The notes below the pieces were generated by a model, which ran no database searches, was not told the DNA's origin, and worked only from the letters and a program-made list of their open reading frames with translations. Source: Liolophura sinensis (taxonomy: Eukaryota > Mollusca > Polyplacophora > Chitonida > Chitonidae). Taken from it: a DNA stretch of 64,000 nt. The stretch is from the NCBI RefSeq assembly GCF_032854445.1, contig NC_088297.1, positions 5,829,991 through 5,893,990 of the forward strand, read 5' to 3'. Below are positions 55,901 through 59,260 of the stretch, piece after piece (position 1 is the first letter of the stretch; every line of letters begins with the position of its first letter). A program made the translations under genes and the position numbers.

Positions 55901-57151
55901 ACCATTCGTCGGCGTATGTGATCCACTTTTTCCAACTGGTCAGGACGCTGTTGATACAGAAACAACCCTCATATATAAATATACAGTGCGCTATTAATAT
56001 TGATAATTCATAACTTAGTGAATGACCCTTAGTTATCAATTCACCAAATTTTAATAATTTATAACTCCGTGAACATTCATATGGGGACACACCATAAGCA
56101 ACTACACGTACATTAAAAGAGTCAACAGAGATTACATCTTGGAAAGAGGTGTAAAGATCAGAGTTCAAACCCAGGTCTTGCCAGAGCCAAACACCACTTT
56201 CCAATTTAGCCACCATGTTAGTAGATTACATTGGGCAAAATTAATGCCTGGTTATAGCTTAAGCGTAAATGCACTTTTTACATTGAATATAGGCGGTTCT
56301 CTGATAACCAACTTTTCGGAATATTCTGATAATATAACACTTGAGGGTAATTTTATCCAAAATATTATAAATGTTTGAGAAAAATTAATACACATGTAAA
56401 TGTGTAAATACCACGGAATGGTAGCCCTGTTTATCTTTTATCAACAGGGGACTTCATCTGAAAGCAGTCGGCCAAACCTGGTGCTGGGACCTTTAACTTG
56501 GGGGACATGTTGCCATCACAAAAACGTGCTTTCAGACAGATATGACAGCTAAACACCATTCAACTGGTGAGTGTATGTACATAGGCTATCCAACATGATG
56601 TAAAGACAGACTTTTCTCTTGCCCATAATGTCTTACTTGCTAACGTAACAGGAATATACATTTGATTTGATTATTTCAAGAAATTTTGTACAGTAAGTAC
56701 ACATGAATATAGGGAATTTTATTAAATGCCGAAGTTTAATTTATCAAGAAATATTCTCCATAATTTGGGCTTTTTAGAGTATGCTCTAATTTGAACACCT
56801 CTAAATTTGAAATAATAGATGTTTGGTGTACACTAAATTAATTAATAATTGTAGTTTATTGAACGAAAACAGGGTAATGTGGACTATTTTTTTGTGTGTC
56901 AGAAGGGTGTCCGATAACCTATAAGTAATTATGCATTTGGTCAATATTTCAGTCAAATCATTTCACAGGATAGTGTTGAAAGTGAAAACTTAAAAGCAAT
57001 ATTAACCTCCAGACAAACAAACACGCCGCGCAAATTAACAAATTGTTAACTAGCAACATACCTGAAGCAGGTTGGCCACAAGTTTGGCAGCTGACGCCTT
57101 GGCATCTATTTCCAGCCGCCCCAAGTCCAGGGGGGCGGGGCTCCCACTCAT
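25306..57151 (-). CDS. EXOC3: Exocyst complex component 3 (Sec6), complete gene, 23 coding exons
   Basis: EXOC3/Sec6 is a subunit of the exocyst, which tethers secretory vesicles to the plasma membrane before SNARE fusion. I assembled 23 exons with canonical donors and acceptors, compatible phases and no internal stop: 748 codons, against about 745 in human. Near-identical blocks to EXOC3 run in order along the whole length: [14 protein letters not shown] (31-44), [11 protein letters not shown] (61-71), AVENLKHIF (121-129), ALRIIEREQ (221-229), [13 protein letters not shown] (241-253), [12 protein letters not shown] (282-293), [11 protein letters not shown] (341-351), MEQN and NQVAAL around 441, RWYLKNE (515-521), KEYLKAL (618-624) and [10 protein letters not shown] (697-706). 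These cover the N-terminal coiled-coil and the Sec6 domain. It shares a divergent promoter with an unknown gene near 59 kb and converges with POLR2K. Oddities: introns loaded with minisatellites, and a second diverged terminal exon at 26095-26322. Confidence 0.97.
25420..26270. repeat. Degenerate 27-30-bp repeat region (ACAATGGACAAGCAATG type)
   Basis: About 25 imperfect copies built from ACAATGRACAAG, CAATGGTGGGCAA and similar words, interrupted by a SINE-1 fragment at 25665-25770. It lies in EXOC3 intron 22 and overlaps the second terminal exon. The long frames here come from the repeat. Confidence 0.75.
25665..25770 (-). mobile_element. SINE family 1, 3' fragment
   Basis: Starts TTTATTCATTTATTTGATAG, then GCCGTACTCAAGAATATTTC and CCAGTATTATGGTGGAAGG; the head is absent. 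Confidence 0.8.
26095..26322 (-). CDS. Second, diverged EXOC3 terminal exon (alternative exon or relic)
   Basis: An acceptor-like TATTTTAG precedes a frame that begins [15 protein letters not shown], matching exon 23 ([15 protein letters not shown]) at 33 of the first 45 nt. It is in the right phase to follow exon 22. It then runs into the 30-bp repeat and stops at TGA (26095-26097) after 75 codons, giving a hydrophobic tail with LPTIPCSLF twice. Five of eleven differing codons in the matching part are synonymous. It may be an alternative last exon or a duplicate decayed by repeat expansion; no poly(A) signal was established. Confidence 0.4.
   Translation of the reverse strand: MAVDALREAHHLQSNHHLLSIVPFACPFIQLLNISYLLFNSPTTYCSLFNLPTIPCSLFSLPTIPCSLFSLPSFA
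26421..26760. repeat. 58-bp tandem repeat, about 6 copies
   Basis: Unit GGTAACTGTGGGAAAATGAC + AACAGGCATTCTAGGATGG + TCACATRAAACAATGGACA. It lies in EXOC3 intron 22. The minus strand reads CPLFHVTI-like repeated frames, which are artefacts. Confidence 0.92.
26960..27052 (-). CDS. EXOC3: EXOC3 exon 22
   Basis: 31 codons (693-723), [20 protein letters not shown] to SRSEARQ. Acceptor ATTTCAG, donor CAG/GTATAC. Confidence 0.95.
27628..27708 (-). CDS. EXOC3: EXOC3 exon 21
   Basis: 27 codons (666-692), [18 protein letters not shown] to SLEVT. Acceptor TGTGTGACAG, donor ACA/GTAAGTAA. Confidence 0.92.
28188..28302 (-). CDS. EXOC3: EXOC3 exon 20
   Basis: One base completes Arg627, then 38 codons [16 protein letters not shown] to RPRGGQK. 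Donor AAG/GTCAGTG. Read-through into the intron stays open for 23 codons more. Confidence 0.93.
28706..28770. repeat. 24-bp tandem repeat x3
   Basis: GGAAGAGAGCTTACAGACGT + GCT repeated three times, in EXOC3 intron 19. Confidence 0.9.
28914..29093 (-). mobile_element. SINE family 1, diverged copy
   Basis: TATTTATTTACTACTCTGAT, GCCGTACTCAAGAATGTTTT, GATGGCGGCCAACAT and GGAGGAAACCGG identify it; the head is reduced to CATGGAGGCCTCT. Confidence 0.75.
29112..29235. repeat. Dispersed repeat R6, copy 1
   Basis: Resembles 42288-42412: CCATGACTAA, CTTGCT/CTTGCC, ATTCT, TTCTGTGG, CCTACTGGAAAATG. Confidence 0.4.
29328..29507 (+). repeat. Dispersed repeat R5, copy 2
   Basis: Matches 22518-22690 on the same strand (GGGACACCTGGTCTACTC, TAGCCAATATA, TTCCTCACATGGTCAGACCA, GTATTATTCTGC). 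In EXOC3 intron 19. Confidence 0.6.
29561..29713 (-). CDS. EXOC3: EXOC3 exon 19
   Basis: One base completes Trp576, then 50 codons from [17 protein letters not shown] to KEYLKALFS plus AG. Acceptor TGTGTTGTAG, donor TCTAG/GTATGTAA. Confidence 0.95.
29949..30055 (+). mobile_element. SINE family 1, head only
   Basis: GGGGGCCTCCGTGGCTGAGG, CAATGACCCACGAACC, TCTCACCAATGTGGTCGCC and a damaged B-box (GAGTTAAAGACC); body and tail are missing. Confidence 0.75.
30276..30472 (-). mobile_element. SINE family 1, 3' two thirds
   Basis: (TTTA)n, TTGATTGGTGTTTTACACCG, CACGACCATCTGCAGGTTGC and CCAGCATGAGCTGGACTTGA; ends near the B-box. Confidence 0.85.
30488..30700 (-). mobile_element. MITE family M1, copy 1
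   Basis: About 213 bp bounded by inverted ends TCATTCTTCAACCTTTTTTG and AAGTTGAGGAATTACAGTAC. The interior (GTAGTTTTATCTCCAGAATC on the minus strand) matches copies at 39314-39532, 39922-40138 and 50120-50335. Confidence 0.75.
30795..30866 (-). CDS. EXOC3: EXOC3 exon 18
   Basis: One base completes Gly552, then [20 protein letters not shown] to TRS and TG. Donor ATCATG/GTTCGTTT is weaker than the others but phase-perfect and homologous to LLEEVFLDLEQHLNEL of human EXOC3. Confidence 0.92.
31320..34600. repeat. Composite minisatellite with 58-bp and 46-bp unit types, ~60 units
   Basis: All units share TTCAGCAAACTCCATCAGAG. The long type continues ACACGTACGCCTACACGTGT + CAACATACAACAGACAGC; the short type replaces the middle with ACCCCCATACAACATACGGC. 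Long and short units alternate in runs (short runs at 33180-33600 and 33690-33850). No unit has a plus-strand stop in any frame and both lengths equal 1 modulo 3, so plus-strand frames of up to 423 codons arise with no coding meaning. It fills most of EXOC3 intron 17. Confidence 0.97.
34604..34712. repeat. 46-bp tandem repeat, 2.4 copies, next to EXOC3 exon 17
   Basis: Unit AAAAGTGTAACATGAAACTG + AGCACTACATACATGTAGCT + AACA. The last partial copy ends about 8 nt from the donor of exon 17. Confidence 0.9.
34720..34886 (-). CDS. EXOC3: EXOC3 exon 17
   Basis: 55 codons (497-551), [20 protein letters not shown] then YLKNE and an acidic stretch TTDDDSDN, plus GG. Acceptor CCTTCACAG, donor GG/GTAAGTGA. 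Confidence 0.96.
35304..35374 (-). CDS. EXOC3: EXOC3 exon 16
   Basis: Two bases complete Gly473, then 23 codons [19 protein letters not shown] to LHFV. Acceptor CATATTCCAG, donor GTA/GTAAGTCA. Confidence 0.93.
35645..35945 (+). repeat. Dispersed repeat R8, copy 2
   Basis: Diverged match to 16125-16420, including ACTATTTAACCCATATAA, AAAATCTTCGGCC, several TGACGT words and ACCAGGCAAAGTGGAA. In EXOC3 intron 15. Confidence 0.5.
36311..36404 (-). CDS. EXOC3: EXOC3 exon 15
   Basis: 31 codons (442-472), [19 protein letters not shown] to SFAAYYR plus one base. Acceptor TTTCCTCAG, donor AGAG/GTAATTA. Confidence 0.94.
36961..37957. mobile_element. ~1-kb element with 23-bp perfect terminal inverted repeats
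   Basis: The sequence at 36961-36983 (starting TTACGGTAAATGACC) recurs exactly as its reverse complement at 37935-37957. The 950-bp interior has no convincing coding frame, so this would be a non-autonomous DNA transposon. It lies in EXOC3 intron 14. Superfamily and target-site duplication are not determined. Confidence 0.6.
38147..38239 (-). CDS. EXOC3: EXOC3 exon 14
   Basis: 31 codons (411-441), [20 protein letters not shown] to YQMMEQN. Acceptor CGTTGTACAG, donor AAC/GTAAGACA. Confidence 0.95.
38517..39108. repeat. 24-bp minisatellite, about 24 copies, in EXOC3 intron 13
   Basis: Unit GACAGCACCTTGCATTCTGA + TGGT with AAGA/AAGG variants. Because 24 is a multiple of 3, several frames on both strands stay open (plus HSDGDSTL, minus SPSECKVL). 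The array ends about 11 nt from the donor of exon 13. Confidence 0.95.
39121..39187 (-). CDS. EXOC3: EXOC3 exon 13
   Basis: One base completes Gln388, then 22 codons [20 protein letters not shown] + LK. Acceptor CCTGAAAG, donor AAG/GTAAAACC. Confidence 0.94.
39314..39532 (+). mobile_element. MITE family M1, copy 2
   Basis: Ends CACTGTAATTCTTCAACC and GGTTGAGGAATTAGAGTAC are inverted copies. Interior GGCATTATTCTGTGTAGA and ATAGTTTTGTATCCAAAATC. Confidence 0.8.
39922..40138 (-). mobile_element. MITE family M1, copy 3
   Basis: Opposite orientation to copy 2, about 390 bp away. Right end AAAAGGTTGAAGAATTACAG is the best-preserved terminus; interior GGAGACAAAACTACATTGG. Confidence 0.8.
40252..40347 (-). 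CDS. EXOC3: EXOC3 exon 12
   Basis: One base completes Asp356, then [20 protein letters not shown] to EDLQN and CA. Acceptor TGTTTTTCAG, donor CA/GTGAGTTG. Confidence 0.94.
40757..41011 (-). mobile_element. SINE family 1, full length, at the exon 11 donor
   Basis: GTTTTACGCCGTACTCAAGA, GATGGCGGCCACCATTATGG, CCGCAGGTTGCTGG, AGCCAACATGAGCTGGGCTT and CTCCTGGGTCATTGCGCCAG. Its head ends about 15 nt from the 5' splice site of EXOC3 exon 11. Confidence 0.88.
41028..41101 (-). CDS. EXOC3: EXOC3 exon 11
   Basis: 24 codons (332-355), [20 protein letters not shown] to VNGY plus GA. Acceptor GCTTTACAG, donor CGA/GTAAGTAAG. Confidence 0.96.
41165..41282. repeat. 17-bp tandem repeat, about 6 copies
   Basis: Unit TTGGTAGCCAGTTTGTC with GTCAG variant, in EXOC3 intron 10, about 65 nt upstream of the exon 11 acceptor. 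Confidence 0.92.
41541..41690 (+). mobile_element. SINE family 1, 5'-truncated
   Basis: GTGGGAAGGTCTGGCAGCAA to the (AAAT)n tail. Flanks ATCAAACACAGAG and ATCAAACAGAG look like an imperfect target-site duplication. Confidence 0.85.
42288..42412. repeat. Dispersed repeat R6, copy 2
   Basis: See 29112-29235; weak but colinear similarity. Confidence 0.4.
42425..42990. repeat. 43-bp tandem repeat, 13 copies
   Basis: Unit CATGTGTACACACGTGTAAT + GCCTTTTAAAGGTTTAGGTT + TCT. Each unit carries palindromic words (GTGTACAC; ACACGTGT or ACACATGT; near-palindrome CCTTTTAAAGG). EXOC3 intron 10. Confidence 0.96.
43115..43658. repeat. 19-bp tandem repeat, about 28 copies
   Basis: Unit GGGTGACACAACTATCTCT with GGGGGAC and GGCTGAC variants. 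EXOC3 intron 10; its right end is about 15 nt from the exon 10 donor. Confidence 0.96.
43675..43758 (-). CDS. EXOC3: EXOC3 exon 10
   Basis: 28 codons (304-331), [20 protein letters not shown] to NAIGHH. Acceptor TTTCTTTCAG, donor CAT/GTAAGTAA. Confidence 0.96.
43953..43983. repeat. Poly(A) tract, about 30 nt
   Basis: Long uninterrupted A-run followed by CCCACC in EXOC3 intron 9. On the minus (transcribed) strand it is poly(T). Confidence 0.9.
44093..44198 (-). CDS. EXOC3: EXOC3 exon 9
   Basis: One base completes Arg268, then 35 codons [20 protein letters not shown] to EDFRVIK. Acceptor ATGTTGCAG, donor AAG/GTACGGAT. Confidence 0.96.
44222..44462. repeat. 20-bp tandem repeat, about 12 copies, upstream of the exon 9 acceptor
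   Basis: Unit GCCGGTTAAAACAGACCCAG with small variants. On the transcribed strand each unit reads CTGGGTCTGTTTTAACC, pyrimidine-rich and branch-point-like. Confidence 0.94.
44522..44775 (+). repeat. Dispersed repeat R7, copy 1
   Basis: Colinear with 53500-53762: GAAATGTGAACTGTTCCAGG, ATTTTCTGCTGAA, ATGTGATCGGAAGG, CAAAACAAAAT, and GTAAAACACAAAATAGAATT. EXOC3 intron 8. Confidence 0.65.
45209..45322 (-). CDS. EXOC3: EXOC3 exon 8
   Basis: One base completes Arg230, then [20 protein letters not shown] and [17 protein letters not shown] plus [15 protein letters not shown] is a hallmark of the family. Confidence 0.97.
46105..46805. mobile_element. Uncharacterised element with ~155-bp internal repeats (4 copies)
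   Basis: Each copy has TTACCATGACAACCGTGAAA, ATGGACAAAT, CATCTGTGTATCTA, TCCACCAAAAATTTAAACTC, TGGAAAACAGTTGGAGTTA, CGGACATGAAATC and TATATAGTATAT. The right end reads GGACGGACGGACAGACAAAA then ATTGGCGGGGGAGTATAAAA. Similar ends occur in other mollusc genomes, from memory. Class unknown. Confidence 0.55.
47155..47372 (-). mobile_element. SINE family 1, diverged full-length copy
   Basis: TTGATTGTGTTTTACGCCCT, CACAAGAATATTTCACAT, AACCCACGACCATCCACAGG, AGCCAGCTCATGCTGGGATT and GACCGCATTGTTAAGATGC. Confidence 0.8.
48010..48110 (-). mobile_element. SINE family 2, fragment
   Basis: ACTGAAGCCTCATGCCGAAG, ACACCAGACATGACACCCTA and CATTACACCGACACCAG match the body of family 2 in reverse. Confidence 0.65.
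48417..48565 (-). CDS. EXOC3: EXOC3 exon 7
   Basis: 49 codons (181-229), [20 protein letters not shown] to ALRIIEREQ plus AG. Acceptor CTTTTTTGCAG, donor AG/GTAATAGC. Confidence 0.96.
48773..49680. repeat. ~46-bp minisatellite with internal GACAGACAGACAGG tracts, ~20 copies
   Basis: Unit GTGATTCCAGTATGTGTGTC + TGCAGACAGACAGACAGGCA + GACAAG, with length variation in the (GACA)n part. Both strands are open over long distances (up to 314 codons minus); these are repeat artefacts within EXOC3 intron 6. Confidence 0.96.
50057..50175. repeat. 32-bp tandem repeat, 3.7 copies, built from a MITE end
   Basis: Unit GTTTACAAGATGTTTATTCA + ACCTTTTTGCAT. The last copy runs into the MITE M1 copy at 50120-50335, whose left end supplies the unit. 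Confidence 0.9.
50120..50335 (+). mobile_element. MITE family M1, copy 4
   Basis: Interior GGGCATTATTCTGTGTAGAC, GGCCAATCCCGCCAATGTAG and TTTTGTCTCTAAAATCAAAT match copies 1-3; right end ATGCGAAAAGGTAGAAGGAA. EXOC3 intron 6. Confidence 0.75.
50384..50638. repeat. 25-bp tandem repeat of the EXOC3 exon 6 5' splice site, ~10 copies
   Basis: On the transcribed strand the unit is AATGTRARTAGACATTGGCC + ATAAC. Copy 1 starts with the last three exon bases (AAT) and contains the true donor GTGAGT. Later copies carry GTGAAT, GTAAAC, GTCAAT or GTAAAT at the same place. Confidence 0.95.
50636..50717 (-). CDS. EXOC3: EXOC3 exon 6
   Basis: One base completes His153, then 27 codons [20 protein letters not shown] + KSPTDRN. 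Acceptor TTGTCACCAG, donor AAAT/GTGAGTAG. Confidence 0.94.
51185..51324. repeat. 23-bp tandem repeat abutting the exon 5 donor, ~6 copies
   Basis: On the transcribed strand the unit is TCAATTTTGATTGGTCATCA + GGC. The unit nearest the exon is GTAAGTTTGATTGGTCATCA + GGC, so its first bases are the 5' splice site. Confidence 0.85.
51324..51430 (-). CDS. EXOC3: EXOC3 exon 5
   Basis: 35 codons (118-152), [20 protein letters not shown] to LLQAHK plus CA. Acceptor GTCATTTCAG, donor AACA/GTAAGTTT. Confidence 0.96.
51880..52151 (-). mobile_element. SINE family 1, full length, with target-site duplication
   Basis: Element about 51891-52140, from TTATTTATTTGATCGGTG to AACCGACTGAGCCACGGAGG. Flanks GCCTAACTATT and GCCTAACTGTT (10 of 11). 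EXOC3 intron 4. Confidence 0.9.
52512..53300. repeat. 26-bp tandem repeat, ~11 close copies then a degenerate tail
   Basis: Unit CTTGTTCAACATGGAACCTT + CCATCA. From 52800 the copies diverge (TTGGTCAACATGAAACCTTT) and continue to about 35 nt from the exon 4 donor, a gradient of decay toward the exon. Confidence 0.93.
53335..53425 (-). CDS. EXOC3: EXOC3 exon 4
   Basis: One base completes Asn87, then 30 codons [20 protein letters not shown] to ENSNYCQ. Acceptor TTTTTTGCAG, donor CAG/GTGAGAAG. Confidence 0.94.
53500..53762 (+). repeat. Dispersed repeat R7, copy 2
   Basis: See 44522-44775; shared words include GAAAATGTGAACTATCCCAG and GTAAATCACAAAATAAAATT. EXOC3 intron 3. Confidence 0.65.
54525..54612 (-). 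mobile_element. SINE family 2, fragment
   Basis: CACTGAAGTACCATGCCGAA, GACACCAGTCCCCACCCACC and CCAGTAACCTGACAC. Confidence 0.6.
54687..54888 (+). mobile_element. SINE family 1 fragment lacking both ends, between 19-bp direct repeats
   Basis: Insert 54706-54869 starts CGCTGTGAGTTCAAATCC at the B-box and stops at GTGAAATATTCTCGACAAA, without the CACCAATCAAATAAAT end. Perfect AAGTTCCTTACACTAACAA copies flank it (54687-54705 and 54870-54888). EXOC3 intron 3. Confidence 0.9.
55132..55244 (-). CDS. EXOC3: EXOC3 exon 3
   Basis: 37 codons (50-86), [20 protein letters not shown] to DVYEIKQ plus AA. Acceptor TTTGCCAG, donor AGAA/GTAAGTTT. Confidence 0.97.
55331..55622 (-). mobile_element. SINE family 2, full length
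   Basis: TTTGGGGTTTAACGTCGTAG, CACTGAAGTATCATGCTGAA, GACACCAGATATGACACCCC and a tRNA-like head CTCTAACCATTAGAGCACCG on the minus strand. EXOC3 intron 2. Confidence 0.7.
55891..55947 (-). CDS. EXOC3: EXOC3 exon 2
   Basis: 19 codons (31-49), [19 protein letters not shown]. Acceptor CTGTATCAACAG, donor AAAAAG/GTAATTG. Confidence 0.97.
55948..57061. other. EXOC3 intron 1, nothing recognisable
   Basis: AT-rich intronic sequence without arrays, unlike most other introns of the gene. Confidence 0.5.
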
Positions 57152-57176
57152 TGTGTGTTGTCAGATGTTAACAATT
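57062..57176 (-). CDS. EXOC3: EXOC3 exon 1 (start codon) with 25 nt of 5' UTR
   Basis: ATG at 57151. 30 codons [20 protein letters not shown] to NLLQ, donor CAG/GTATGTTG. Upstream a strong acceptor (TTTCTCTTTCCATCAG) at 57177, so a non-coding exon precedes it. Confidence 0.9.
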
Positions 57177-57179
57177 CTG

Positions 57180-58960
57180 ATGGAAAGAGAAAGATCCCAT
57201 TTGATTCAATCCTTAATCAGTTAACTGTTCTTCATATTTTGGTCATGAATGTTAGCACTGTGACCAATAAAAAAAACCCCCAAGAAACATACACTTTGAT
57301 ATCAGAACTGTTTAGAGAAGCTAGCTTAAATGAAAAGACAACACCAAATAAAAGGCATTCATGAATCAATGAAGCATCCCACATAAAGTTTAAACAGCAT
57401 ACATTTTTACTATTGTGATCTTTTGCATATAAACTGAGATACCTAAATCCTGCACACAGAGAAAATCAAAAGTGCCACTATGTTATCAATGATAATTAAT
57501 AAGGTGTGACTTATTTCCATAACCTGAATATCATCCGAACTCTGGTTTGCCTTCAGCAATATGACTGTGGGAAATGGCTGAAACGACATTGTGTCTCTGT
57601 TTTCTCTAATATGGTATATCCCATGGCATATGGTTAAATTGTTAGTTGTCTTTCCTTCTGAGAAATGAGCTGATAACACCCAATTTAACGTAGCTCGCTA
57701 CAGTTTAAGGCAGATCACTACAGTCCAAATTCATAATTTGTGTGCTGGTTTTCGTGCATTTGTAATTTGCCCAGTTACATCTGTGACGTATGCACTCTGC
57801 TCACTGTGATGTCACATTGCTGATGCTGCAGAGGAACTAAAATGCTGTCTCACTTTGCACTCCTGCAGGTATACTAATCGCCCATATAAAGGCATTTTGC
57901 ACTCACGTTAGACAAAACAGTTGTTTGGTGACCTCCACTTGTTATTTGATTCCCACATTCATTTTATAGTTGTCCACAGTATATAGGAGTAAAATGACAA
58001 ATGCAAAGGCATTATCGACGAAGTATTTTGGCGACCCCATTTTTTATTTCATATTATTTGTTCTCACAACAAATGCTATCATATCAACATTTTTTAAAAG
58101 TAATTTGAGTGTTACAAGTTAAATGTAGCGAACTACCTTACATCGCCTAGTTAATTCTCCTGACAATACTGCAGAAGGATTGAAATTGAACAGCTTTTCA
58201 GCTTTTAGAATGAATAAATGCATAATTATGGCTTTACACCACAGTGTGGATTTTTGGCTTTACATATAGGTTGGTGTTGTTGCTGTGTGCACATACATTT
58301 TGGTACATGTAGCATTTTGCAGACAGGATTCTCTGAATGGTTTCAAGCACATTTTTATTTCTGCTGGACCCAAGGACTTCATGACAGCTATGTGGACCAA
58401 AAGGTACCACATGTTGAACATCTCTGATAACTGTGTACTTATAAGTCTACTTATACCGGGTTGGTATGTACTGCGAAATGTTCTTCAATGTCTGATGTAC
58501 AGCGTGGATCCCCAACTCAATGTCTTACCTATTGTGAATCCAAAATTACAGAAAAAGCTGTAAGAAGATCTACATTTTCACAGAATTACATACCTGCATG
58601 TTTAAAACTTTAACTAAGAAAAAAAATGGTGATAACTCACGAAAAAACAATCTCATTTTTGTCTTCCTAATTTTATTTAATCCACGAACTAGAACTGTCG
58701 TTGACTTTATCGGCTCTTACACTGATTCAATCAATAAGAGGGATGTCTTGTGCCATTTCCATGTCACCCTCTGTCAGTACAGTGTCGCGACACGAGTGTC
58801 CATGTCATGCATCATTGCTAATTCAGCGTCCATTACCCAGTGTTCCTCCCAAACCACAATGTTGCGACCTTGTTTGCAACTTTGACAAACCTAACGCTCA
58901 AGACACAATACGCATAAAACCTGGAAATAGCATTTGACCTAAATTCAAATATCAAATTTA
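57180..58960. other. EXOC3 5' UTR intron, no gene seen
   Basis: Sequence between the inferred non-coding exon and the ATG exon. Short frames on both strands have no support. Confidence 0.45.
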
Positions 58961-58961
58961 C

Positions 58962-59035
58962 CTGAATATCGTGCAAATATATCGAGTTTCTGTCTCTGTT
59001 GTTGTTGTTTTCAAGAAGCCCCGCCTACCTATGTC
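58962..59035 (-). other. EXOC3: Candidate non-coding first exon of EXOC3
   Basis: Donor GATATTCAG/GTAAATTT at 58961/58962, preceded by GC-rich promoter-like sequence. The transcription start is not fixed. Confidence 0.5.
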
Positions 59036-59260
59036 ACTTCCGCTTTGATACTCGCGCGGTACCATGGCAGCTCTCGCGATATTTAGCGTCAAAACGTCGC
59101 TGACGTCACGCCACGCCATTACGCCCATCGTGGTCGAGGAGGGAGCGAAAACGTTGAGTGGAGATACGTTTATGAGAAGCTTTAACGACGATGGAGCTCA
59201 GTTCGGTAAAAAATCATTCGATAAGATGTCATAACGTTTTGTAACGGCCGTTACGCCTGG
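59018..59260. promoter_or_regulatory. CpG-rich divergent promoter upstream of EXOC3
   Basis: Contains a GC box (GCCCCGCC near 59018), an ETS-type site (AGCGGAAGTGAC on the minus strand, 59035-59044), CTCTCGCGAT (about 59071-59080) and a perfect CRE, TGACGTCA (59101-59108). CpGs are dense compared with the flanks. Confidence 0.6.
59064..59234 (+). CDS. Possible first coding exon of an unidentified gene divergent from EXOC3
   Basis: ATG in a near-ideal context (GTACCATGG) opens 56 codons starting MAALAIFSVKTSLTSRHAIT and ending TAA at 59232. A donor-like CAGTTCG/GTAAAA at 59206 would end an exon after 47 codons. I do not recognise the protein and no second exon is seen. The segment may instead be 5' UTR or promoter. 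Confidence 0.3.
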   Translation: MAALAIFSVKTSLTSRHAITPIVVEEGAKTLSGDTFMRSFNDDGAQFGKKSFDKMS

